Source of the DNA: Saccharopolyspora phatthalungensis
Lineage (GTDB): Bacteria > Actinomycetota > Actinomycetes > Mycobacteriales > Pseudonocardiaceae
Length of the DNA: 64,000 nucleotides
Direction: 5' to 3'
Assembly: GCF_014203395.1 (NCBI RefSeq)
Contig: NZ_JACHIW010000002.1
Coordinates: forward strand, 248,001 to 312,000
The position numbers and the translations under genes are program-made. A model generated the notes under the pieces. It searched no databases. It worked only from the letters and a program-made list of their open reading frames with translations, and was not told where the DNA came from. Below are positions 10,024-16,315 of this stretch, one piece after another (position 1 is the stretch's first letter; each line of letters opens with the position of its first letter).

Positions 10024-10152
10024 ATGACCATCATCGAGCTCGCCGCGCACGGCGAGCGCACCTGGCACGGCATCAAGACCACAGTGGACGGACACGCCGA
10101 TGTGGCGCTGCAATGGCTGCGGCGGCAACGCAAGAAAAAGGAGGACACGTGA
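10024..10152 (+). CDS. Small hypothetical protein coupled to the carbonic-anhydrase-like gene
   Basis: A 42-residue open frame starting MTIIELAAHGERTWHGIK and ending in a lysine-rich tail (RRQRKKKEDT). Its stop overlaps the GTG of the split gamma-carbonic-anhydrase gene (GTGA), the usual sign of translational coupling. No family is recognised and the ribosome site is poor. It could instead be the end of a longer, decayed gene. Confidence 0.35.
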   Translation: MTIIELAAHGERTWHGIKTTVDGHADVALQWLRRQRKKKEDT

Positions 10153-10282
10153 ACTCAGGGCCCTCGTGCACGCTGGCCATCGACGGGATCACCCCGCAAA
10201 TCGACGCCGACGCCTTCGTGGCACCCGGCGCCGCGCTCATCGGCCGCGTGCGACTGGCCGCCCGCGCCAGCGTCTGGTACAA
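10149..10282 (+). pseudogene. 5' part of gamma-carbonic-anhydrase-like gene, split by transposon
   Basis: Codes for the first 44 residues of a left-handed beta-helix (gamma-class carbonic anhydrase/YrdA-like) protein: GITPQIDADAFVAPGAALIG, then VRLAARASVWY. GTG 10149 has a very strong AAGGAGGA site. Reading is broken at 10283 by the left end of the Tn3-type element. The rest of the gene is found at 26052-26441. Joining the parts across the TACAA duplication gives SVWYNAVLRGD, the conserved family sequence, without any frame change. Interruption is therefore recent and precise. The fused frame into the transposon stops at the TAG at 10329. Confidence 0.92.
10278..10282 (+). repeat. Target-site duplication TACAA (left copy)
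   Basis: TACAA just before the left inverted repeat, matched by TACAA at 26052-26056 just after the right inverted repeat. Five bases is the duplication length of Tn3-family transposons. Confidence 0.95.
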
Positions 10283-10320
10283 GGCCCAGGACTCCCGAAG
10301 CTACGGCCAGGTGCAAAGTA
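10283..10320 (+). repeat. Left terminal inverted repeat of the Tn3-type element
   Basis: 38 bp beginning GGCCCAGGACTCCCGAAGCT, the exact reverse complement of 26014-26051. After a short mismatch a further run (TTGTAGCTGGTCA, 10326-10338) also matches in inverted orientation near the right end (25996-26008), so the paired ends extend to about 56 bp, as expected for transposase binding sites. Confidence 0.95.
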
Positions 10321-10335
10321 GATCGTTGTAGCTGG

Positions 10336-10635
10336 TCAGCTGACGTGCCATCCGCTGTTCCAGCCGGGGAACTTCTCGGTGAATACCGCGAATTCAAGGT
10401 TCAGGGTGTGGGCTGCCGGGGCGAACATGGCCGTGTAGTCCGGGTCGGGTGAGTACAACGTCCATCGGCGACCGCGGGCGTCGTTGACCAGGAGCAGTCC
10501 CCATTCCTCGGGCACATGACCGGCCAGCTCGACGAGCCGGTGAGGATTGGGCAGGTGAGTGTGGCGGATGCGGCCGTGTCCGGTGATGGTCATCGGGAAG
10601 GTCGGTTCGCCGCGTGGCCACCGCCAGCGCCTCAT
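10336..10635 (-). CDS. Hypothetical protein, transposon cargo
   Basis: About 99 residues, starting MRRWRWPRGEPTFPMTITGH and ending WNSGWHVS. It contains an acidic/aromatic C-terminal half (GLLLVNDARGRRWTLYSPD). No family is recognised. Its start overlaps the end of the upstream gene at 10644, so the two are probably co-transcribed and coupled. The 3' end reaches to 15 bases from the left inverted repeat. The start is uncertain: the frame is open to 10710. Confidence 0.55.
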   Translation of the reverse strand: MRRWRWPRGEPTFPMTITGHGRIRHTHLPNPHRLVELAGHVPEEWGLLLVNDARGRRWTLYSPDPDYTAMFAPAAHTLNLEFAVFTEKFPGWNSGWHVS

Positions 10636-10643
10636 GCGCGCGG

Positions 10644-11204
10644 TCACGGCTGCTGGTCCGCGGTGTGGCTGGAGATGGCGGCGGCGCCGGTGAGTGCGTC
10701 GTCGACCCACTGGATGAACTTCAGCGGTGAGCTGTCGAAGTGTTCGCGGACGCGGGCTTGGATGGCGCGCACGTCGTGGCCGGGCAGGAAGTCGCGGTCG
10801 GTGTTCTCGTCGCAGCCGCAGGCGCAGGGGCGGTAGAGGAACTCCTTTTCCTCGGGTAGTTCGCAGTAGCCGACCGGGTTCTGCGAACCGTTGACGACGG
10901 GGTCGGGTTTGCCGAGCCAGGCGTCACGCACCGGATGCCCGGAGGGCAGGGCGGTGCCCTCCAGAGCGATGCGGTCGCCTTGAGCTGTCACGCCGGTGAC
11001 CTCGCCGACGGCGCGGATGTGTCCTTCGCCGACGATGACGGCGAAACGCTGCCGGCTGGCCTTCTCGGCGTTCATCCGCCACACGCCTCGGCCCGCTTCC
11101 CATGCCTCTGTCTCTGTCATCCGGGGGAAGTACCCGATGAACGAGCGACCGAGGGGGTCGCCCTGCACAGTCTCGTAGTTACCGAGCTTCAACCGGATCG
11201 CCAC
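10644..11204 (-). CDS. Hypothetical protein with possible PUA/EVE-like N-domain
   Basis: 186 residues. The N-terminal half (EAWEAGRGVWRMNAEKASR, then IRAVGEVTGVTAQGDRIALEG) has the look of a PUA/EVE-type base-reading domain followed by a family-like NPVGYC stretch. This is a weak impression. The C-terminal half has a CACGC cluster and a well-ordered region FLPGHDVRAIQARVREHF, then FIQWVDD. GTG 11204 is preferred for its GGAG site; a TTG at 11216 is also possible. It is the first gene of a two-gene unit at the left end of the transposon. The function is unknown. If the domain guess is right, recognition of a modified cytosine would fit the neighbouring operon. Confidence 0.6.
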   Translation of the reverse strand: MAIRLKLGNYETVQGDPLGRSFIGYFPRMTETEAWEAGRGVWRMNAEKASRQRFAVIVGEGHIRAVGEVTGVTAQGDRIALEGTALPSGHPVRDAWLGKPDPVVNGSQNPVGYCELPEEKEFLYRPCACGCDENTDRDFLPGHDVRAIQARVREHFDSSPLKFIQWVDDALTGAAAISSHTADQQP

Positions 11205-11369
11205 AGCCCGCTCCAATCTTCCGTAACCGGTTCATGTCAGAACCAAGTGCATCACTGTCAACCGGAAATAAAAAGACGATGCACCGCGGGAACTAGGCCA
11301 GGTTCACGCTGATGGCGTAGCGACAGTGGCTACCGGTGCGTCCGTGATACCGGACGCACCGGGTCCTAT

Positions 11370-11466
11370 TTCTGATACTTGTGAGTATCAGAAGTAAACT
11401 ACCGGAATGGCTTCTGATATTGCCGCCGACAGCGATCATCGGGGACCGGGTTTTACTTCCGATATT
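11370..11466 (+). other. Putative internal resolution/recombination site
   Basis: Perfect inverted repeat TTCTGATACT (11370-11379) and AGTATCAGAA (11384-11393) around the 4-base spacer TGTG. Two further direct copies of the arm follow: TTCTGATATT (11412-11421) and TTCCGATATT (11457-11466). A palindromic core plus two direct accessory repeats beside a tyrosine recombinase gene is the layout of TnpI-type internal resolution sites in Tn4430-like Tn3 transposons. It may also serve as recombinase operator. The assignment rests on layout, not on a sequence match. Confidence 0.65.
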
Positions 11467-12435
11467 TCGGCCGTTGTTGACGGTGATGTGAGCGGCGGAA
11501 CCCGGCGCGGTCCTGGGGCGCGGGCGACCCTCGTGCCCGAGGCGTTCGCCGAGGTGTTCTCCGGGTATCAGGCGGCGGTGTCCCGGCCGGGTGGCCCGTT
11601 GGATGCCGATACCGTCCGGGCCTACTGCTCGCGGGTGCGGCAGTACCTGGCGTGGCTGGACACTGCCGATGTCGATGGTGATCCGCTGGCCGATGCGGAC
11701 GCACGCAACGGCGCGGTGCGCGACTACCGCACTTACCTTCTGACCGTGGTGAAGCGGAAGTTGTCGACGGTGAACGCGCACTTGACCGCGGTCGATGATC
11801 TCTACCGGCACCTGGGGCTGGGGCCGGCGGTGGTGAAACGCCAGGAGGTGCCCAAGGCCGCGCCGCGGGCGCTGCCCGACAGGGCTCGGACCCGGTGGCT
11901 ACGCGCGGCCCAGCGAGCCGACGCACGCGGGAAAGCGCTGGCCTACACCGGTTACTACGCCGGGCTGCGCGGCGGCGAGGCCGTCGCCCTCGACCTTGAC
12001 GACGTGCGGATCTCCGCTCGCAAGGGCGTGCTGATCGTCCGCTACGGCAAGAACGGCAAGTACCGGGAGGTGCCACTGCACCCGCAGCTGCGCACCGCCC
12101 TGGACGAATGGATCATCGAACGCGCCACCCACCCAGGTGCGAAGGACACCCCGGCGCTGTTTGTCAATCAGCGTGGCGGACGGCTGTCCACGCGCGGGGC
12201 CTACGACGTGCTGAAGGAGATCGCCAATGACGCGAATCTGGAGTTCGGCCGCGACGGCGACCTCACTCCGCACTCATTGCGGCACACCACGGGCACAAAC
12301 CTGGTTCGCGACGGCGAGGACATCGTGACCGTCGCCGAAATCCTGGGCCATTCCATCGAAACCGCCCGCCGCTACAGCCTTCCCACCGACGCCGACAAAC
12401 AGGCCGCGATCGAGCGCCTGGCCGTGGATGAATAG
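11407..12435 (+). CDS. Tyrosine recombinase, probable transposon resolvase (TnpI-like)
   Basis: 342 residues. An N-terminal core-binding domain (about 45-150; YCSRVRQYLAWLDTADVDG) is followed by the catalytic domain with all key residues visible: Arg in GYYAGLRGGEAVAL, Lys-type beta-hairpin YGKNGKYREVPL, HSLRHT, GHS, and the nucleophile Tyr in ARRYSLP. It sits at the left of a Tn3-type element that has no serine resolvase, next to a palindromic site, so its likely task is resolving transposition cointegrates. ATG 11407 overlaps two accessory repeats of that site; a later start is possible because the first 40 residues look unstructured. An integron- or phage-type role is the alternative. Confidence 0.88.
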   Translation: MASDIAADSDHRGPGFTSDISAVVDGDVSGGTRRGPGARATLVPEAFAEVFSGYQAAVSRPGGPLDADTVRAYCSRVRQYLAWLDTADVDGDPLADADARNGAVRDYRTYLLTVVKRKLSTVNAHLTAVDDLYRHLGLGPAVVKRQEVPKAAPRALPDRARTRWLRAAQRADARGKALAYTGYYAGLRGGEAVALDLDDVRISARKGVLIVRYGKNGKYREVPLHPQLRTALDEWIIERATHPGAKDTPALFVNQRGGRLSTRGAYDVLKEIANDANLEFGRDGDLTPHSLRHTTGTNLVRDGEDIVTVAEILGHSIETARRYSLPTDADKQAAIERLAVDE

Positions 12436-12516
12436 CCCCTGCGAGAGTGGTGGCCCGGAGCCGCCCATACCGGCTCCGGGCCGTAGGTGAGTACATCACG
12501 ACGCGCTGACGTTTTT

Positions 12517-12574
12517 CAGCGTGAATAGGACGGTGCCCCCAGAAAACTCTGAGGGCACCGTCCTATTCACGCTG
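12517..12574. terminator. Strong bidirectional terminator
   Basis: Perfect 22-bp stem (12517-12538 with 12553-12574) around a 14-nt loop. It sits between the recombinase gene (plus) and the DUF397 gene (minus), which converge here. It shields the two transcription units from each other. Confidence 0.85.
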
Positions 12575-12575
12575 G

Positions 12576-12794
12576 TCAGTGGTAGTCGAGTCGTCCGGAT
12601 TTCGCGGCCGTGATCAGTGCGGCGAATGCGGTTGCAGAGAAGGCGAGGATGGGTGATGCGGCACCGAGTTTGGTGTCGCGGACCCCGATTGTTCCTGGGA
12701 CTGAGCCGATTTCGACGCAGTTGTTCTCGCCTTGGCTACGGGTGGGCTTGCGCCAGTTGGTGGCGTGCGCCAGAGCGGTATGGGCGCTCTGCAT
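12576..12794 (-). CDS. DUF397 protein, partner of Scr1-type regulator
   Basis: 72 residues with the DUF397 pattern: NWRKPTRSQGENNCVEIG, then IGVRDTK, and the FAALITAAKSGRL end. DUF397 proteins occur in actinobacteria almost always beside an XRE/DUF5753 regulator and act with it in developmental or antibiotic regulation or as toxin-antitoxin-like pairs. Here the start is 4 bp after the stop of such a regulator. Gene order (regulator first) fits one operon. Confidence 0.92.
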   Translation of the reverse strand: MQSAHTALAHATNWRKPTRSQGENNCVEIGSVPGTIGVRDTKLGAASPILAFSATAFAALITAAKSGRLDYH

Positions 12795-12798
12795 GGCT

Positions 12799-13671
12799 TT
12801 ACAGCTCCTTCATGATCGTGCGGATGTAGGTTGGCGCCTCCTCCGGTTTGCACGCCTGGACCTGCAAGAGCCGGAGTGCTTTGCGGTAGCGCACCAATTC
12901 CTCGGGCTGCTCATAGTAGAGACTGCGGATCAGCGTCTCAGTGTGCACCAGCCCGGGGTCTTCGAGCTCAGGCGCGAAGGTCAGGAAGGTGAAAGATCCC
13001 TCGATACCGGTGTGCGCGCCGGCATCAACCGGCAGCACCTGAACGGTGATGTTGGGGCGCCCCATCAGTGCCAGCAGGGCTTCGAGCTGCTCACGGGTGA
13101 CCTCGGGTCCGCCGACGGGGAGCCGCAGCGCGTTCTCGTGGATCACCCGCCATACGGCGGGTGGCTGCTGCCTGTCCAGGACGGTGCTCTGGCGGGCCTG
13201 GCGGAGTCTGACCCGGCGGGCGACTTCATCATCGGGCAGCTGTGGGTCGTCGGCACGCACGACCGCCTCGGCGTAGGTCGGTGTCTGGAATAGTCCCGGT
13301 ACGACACGGGCGTCCCAGCCTTCGATCTGCTCGGCCTCGGATTCCAGGCCGAGGAAGAGTTTGAAGAACTCAGGGAGCTCGTCGGCTTCGAAGTCGAAGT
13401 TAACCCACCAGTCGCGGCCCTTCTTGGCCCGTACCAAGAGATCTTGGAAGAACTCGGTGCGCTCGGGGACGCCGTAGAGTTCCAGCAGTTTGTCGAGCTG
13501 CAGTGGTGTGGGCAGCCGTCTGCCGACCTCGACGTGCTCGATGGTCTTGACCGTGCCCCGGATGGCCGTCGCCGCGTCACCGCGGGAGAGGTCCTTCTTC
13601 TCGCGCAGGCGCCGGAGGGTGAAGAAGAACCAGCGTTTGAGCGCGGTGGGGTTGCTGGGGCCGGTGCTCAT
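12799..13671 (-). CDS. Scr1-type XRE regulator with DUF5753 domain
   Basis: 290 residues. An N-terminal helix-turn-helix (about 10-70; LRREKKDLSRGDAATAIRGTVKTIEHVE region) is followed by DUF5753 (about 95-285; WDARVVPGLFQTPTYAEAV and NALRLPVGGPEVTREQLEAL), which is thought to sense ligands or bind the DUF397 partner. ATG 13671 begins the protein-like part. It forms an operon with the downstream DUF397 gene and is the only dedicated regulator in the transposon, so control of the divergent nine-gene operon is plausible but not shown. Confidence 0.92.
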   Translation of the reverse strand: MSTGPSNPTALKRWFFFTLRRLREKKDLSRGDAATAIRGTVKTIEHVEVGRRLPTPLQLDKLLELYGVPERTEFFQDLLVRAKKGRDWWVNFDFEADELPEFFKLFLGLESEAEQIEGWDARVVPGLFQTPTYAEAVVRADDPQLPDDEVARRVRLRQARQSTVLDRQQPPAVWRVIHENALRLPVGGPEVTREQLEALLALMGRPNITVQVLPVDAGAHTGIEGSFTFLTFAPELEDPGLVHTETLIRSLYYEQPEELVRYRKALRLLQVQACKPEEAPTYIRTIMKEL

Positions 13672-13891
13672 CGAGCGCGCGTCCTTCTTCCGAGGTAACG
13701 GACCAGCCGATCGGAGCATTTCGTGTGGAATCCCAATTCTGTACCGTCCCACAAGTGTGCTTGGTCACCAGGTGACTACCCACGTTACAAGGTGATCGGC
13801 ACGCAGTGAAGGAGCCTCTGGGGAAGCGCGCTCCAGCCGGATTTCCCAGCTGGGTGGCTGTCGAGTGCCTTCCCTGGAGGTCGCGAACGGT

Positions 13892-13928
13892 GGTGGATCG
13901 GCCATGACCCCGACCTGGCCGATCCACC
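13892..13928 (+). promoter_or_regulatory. Stem-loop upstream of the cargo operon
   Basis: Perfect 12-bp arms GGTGGATCGGCC (13892-13903) and 13917-13928 around a 13-nt loop, with no T-run. It lies in the space between the Scr1-type regulator (minus) and the genes to the right (plus). It could be a terminator, an attenuator or an operator for the regulator. Which one cannot be told from sequence. Confidence 0.45.
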
Positions 13929-13951
13929 ACCCACCGGCGGGAGGGCCAGGG

Positions 13952-14164
13952 ATGACTACAGCTGTCAGCGACCAGTGCGCCGAGGTATGGACTGATCACC
14001 TCGGGATCGTGCACGAACGCGAGCCCGGTGAGCGGCACCGCACGCTGTGCGGTCTCAACGCTGGCGAGTCGAACCCGGTCGTTGGTGCACGGGTGTGCCG
14101 CTGCTGCGTGGCGGAGCACTTCGCGATCGAATCCGCTGGTGATGCTGTGCCCGCCGTGGCCTGA
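13952..14164 (+). CDS. Small cysteine-containing protein
   Basis: 70 residues starting MTTAVSDQCAEVWTDHLGIV. It has four cysteines in CGLNAG and RVCRCC that could bind zinc, with HREREPGERHRTLCG-like spacing typical of small actinobacterial zinc proteins of unknown role. ATG 13952 has a GGGAGG site 7 bases upstream and is preferred over the Met at 13904 inside the stem-loop. It precedes the nine-gene operon by 110 bp. Confidence 0.55.
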   Translation: MTTAVSDQCAEVWTDHLGIVHEREPGERHRTLCGLNAGESNPVVGARVCRCCVAEHFAIESAGDAVPAVA

Positions 14165-14274
14165 CTCAGGTTCTATTTGACAGGCCCTCAATCCGGACCA
14201 GCGCGTCCGCCATTCCTTTCCGTGCTGGCCCTGGTTATTGAACCGATCCGAACCAGACGACATCGAGGTATCCC

Positions 14275-15312
14275 ATGTCGACAGTGCTCATGACCGGCTC
14301 AACCGCCTCGCGTAGCACCATCCACGATGCGTGTGGCGGTGCGAATCCGATGCGGCGGGTGGTTGTTACCGGTGCGGCTGGGTTTATCGGTGGGCATCTC
14401 GTGGAACGGTTGGTCAGGGCCGGGGTGCTGGTGATCGGCGTTGACCGGCGAGATCCGGACCGCGATGTCGCCGCCGCGGCGAACGTGGAGGCTGTCCGGG
14501 CGGCGCCGAACTTTGTGTTCGTTCCGGCTGACCTGGCCCACTGCGCGGTGGAATCGCTGGTGTTGGACGCCGACGTGGTGTTTCACCTGGCCGGTGTGCC
14601 GGGGGTTCGGCCTTCGTGGGGGCCGGGGTTCGCGGAGTACGCCGAAAGCAACATCGTGGCGACTCAGCGTCTGATGGAAGCGGCTGTGCGGTTGAAGGTC
14701 CCGCGAGTGGTGCTGGCGTCCTCATCGAGCGTGTACGGCCGGACCGGTGGTGGCGCGTCACCGGAGACCGCTGCGACGGCGCCGCTGTCGCCGTACGGGG
14801 TGAGCAAGCTGGCCGCCGAAACGCTGTGCCTGGCATACGCGCGGCGAAGCGACTCGGCCACAAGAGTGTCGGCGCTGCGCTACTTCACCGTGTACGGGCC
14901 GCGCCAGCGTCCGGACATGCTGATCGGACGGGTGCTCTCGGCGGCACTGGGTGGTCCGCCCGTGCGGTTGTTCGGTGCGGGCGATCAGCGACGCGACTTC
15001 ACCTTCGTCGACGATGCGGTCGCGGCCACGCTCACGGCCGCCACCGTGCCAGCGTCGGGTGTGTTCAACATCGGCGGCGGCCGGGCGGCCAGCGTCGCCG
15101 ATGTTGTGCGCATCGCCGAAGACATCACCGGTACCCGCATCCCCACCCGCCCCGTCGCCGCCCGGGACGGTGATGTGCCCGCCACCTTGGCCGACCCGAC
15201 CCGCGCGCGTGAGGAGCTGGGGTGGCAACCGCGGGTGAATCTGGTCAAGGGCATGACCCGGCACTGGCAGTGGCTCAACGCCGAAGTCGGCCACGACGAA
15301 GCCGCTTCCTGA
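14275..15312 (+). CDS. NAD-dependent sugar-nucleotide epimerase/dehydratase
   Basis: 345 residues of the extended-SDR family. The NAD-binding VVVTGAAGFIGGHLVERL begins at about residue 29. AGVPGVRPS is followed by the active-site Ser region ASSSSVYG and YGVSK (catalytic Tyr and Lys). ALRYFTVYGPRQRPDM and FNIGGG are the substrate-domain boxes of UDP-sugar 4-epimerases/decarboxylases. Its likely role is making or reshaping a nucleotide sugar for the product of this operon. ATG 14275 has GAGG at a fair distance; Met 14350 begins right at the fold and is the alternative. First gene of the operon, 16 bp before the next. Confidence 0.88.
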   Translation: MSTVLMTGSTASRSTIHDACGGANPMRRVVVTGAAGFIGGHLVERLVRAGVLVIGVDRRDPDRDVAAAANVEAVRAAPNFVFVPADLAHCAVESLVLDADVVFHLAGVPGVRPSWGPGFAEYAESNIVATQRLMEAAVRLKVPRVVLASSSSVYGRTGGGASPETAATAPLSPYGVSKLAAETLCLAYARRSDSATRVSALRYFTVYGPRQRPDMLIGRVLSAALGGPPVRLFGAGDQRRDFTFVDDAVAATLTAATVPASGVFNIGGGRAASVADVVRIAEDITGTRIPTRPVAARDGDVPATLADPTRAREELGWQPRVNLVKGMTRHWQWLNAEVGHDEAAS

Positions 15313-15328
15313 CGAAAGGACCTGATCA

Positions 15329-16315
15329 GTGCACACCCTGTCAGCAGGATCGGCCACCGAACTGTTCACCACGGCCTGCCGTTGCCTTCGTACGCACGGT
15401 GCCGCGGTGGCGCCCCGTGGATTGGCCACCACTGAACTCCTTGGCACGCACCTGCACTTGACGCGGCCGCGGTACCGGTTCGTCGACGCGGTACCGGCAC
15501 GGGTGATCAACGCCGCGTTCGCGGCCGCCGAGGCGGTCTGGATCCTGTCCGGATCCGACGAGCCGTGGATCTTCGACTTCAACAAGCGGCTGCGCCGTTT
15601 CACCGACCACGGCCGCTTGCAGGGAGCCTACGGGCCACGGCTACGGAACTGGCAGGGACGGGATCAGCTGGACGCGGTGCGGCGGCTGTTGGAAGACGAC
15701 GACCAGTCGCGGCAGGCGGTGATCCAGCTGTTCAACCCCGCTCGTGATTTCTCCGGCCACCGCGATGTTCCGTGCACCTTGGGCTATCGCTTCTACATCC
15801 GGTCCGGGCGGCTGGTCATGTTCACCACGATGCGCAGCCAGGACACGTGGCTGGGCTTTCCCTACGACATCTTCACCACGACCTTGCTGCAGGAACTGCT
15901 GGCTGGGTGGCTGGGCGTCGGCCTCGGCGAGTATCACCACCTGGTCGACTCGCTGCACCTCTATGACGACCACCTGAGCCTGGCCGAAACACTCGACACC
16001 CAGCCCGTCGACGGCCAGGCCGAGACCGGGGCGCAGCTGGATCTGCGGGTGCCGTGGGAGGACTTCGACGCGCTGCTGGCCCAGATCACCGCAGGGGAAC
16101 TCGTCGGCCACGCCGGTTGGGATGACTTCGCGATCGTGCTGGCCAGTTACCGCCGCTGGAAGGCCGGTGATCGCGACAATGCCCGAGCTCTGCTGACCAG
16201 CTCGGATCAGCTGCTGTCGGCCGCGCTGCGCCGGTGGTACGAGCTGCTGGAATCCGAGCCGCACCGGATCGCGCCCGCACCGGCCACGCCCAACGCTCGC
16301 GGGAGGCTGGCATGA
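15329..16315 (+). CDS. Thymidylate-synthase-family (d)CMP hydroxymethylase
   Basis: 328 residues of the thymidylate synthase fold. By its spacing it lines up with E. coli ThyA with a constant offset of 3: nucleophile Cys149 (DVPCTLGY), phosphate-site Arg169 and Asp172 (MRSQDTWLG), and His210/Tyr212 (DSLHLYDDH). At the base-recognition position, Asn177 in ThyA, it has Asp180 (GFPYDIF). Asp here is what T4 dCMP hydroxymethylase has and is the change that switches the fold from uracil to cytosine. It should therefore add a one-carbon unit from methylene-tetrahydrofolate to C5 of CMP or dCMP, giving the 5-hydroxymethyl derivative. GTG 15329 has a GAAAGGA site. Its stop overlaps the next start (ATGA). 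Confidence 0.88.
   Translation: MHTLSAGSATELFTTACRCLRTHGAAVAPRGLATTELLGTHLHLTRPRYRFVDAVPARVINAAFAAAEAVWILSGSDEPWIFDFNKRLRRFTDHGRLQGAYGPRLRNWQGRDQLDAVRRLLEDDDQSRQAVIQLFNPARDFSGHRDVPCTLGYRFYIRSGRLVMFTTMRSQDTWLGFPYDIFTTTLLQELLAGWLGVGLGEYHHLVDSLHLYDDHLSLAETLDTQPVDGQAETGAQLDLRVPWEDFDALLAQITAGELVGHAGWDDFAIVLASYRRWKAGDRDNARALLTSSDQLLSAALRRWYELLESEPHRIAPAPATPNARGRLA

Noticed and set aside
9372..10148. Minus-strand frame upstream of the mycothiol-fold gene
   Set aside because: Its codon pattern shadows the mycothiol-fold gene in another frame and then the empty region; no motif.
13904..13951. Earlier start (Met at 13904) for the small cysteine protein
   Set aside because: That Met lies in the loop of the 13892-13928 hairpin and has no ribosome site; the ATG at 13952 has a strong one.
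15329..16315. House-keeping thymidylate synthase
   Set aside because: The base-selecting Asn is Asp, the N-terminal part diverges from ThyA, and it is embedded in a biosynthetic operon on a transposon.
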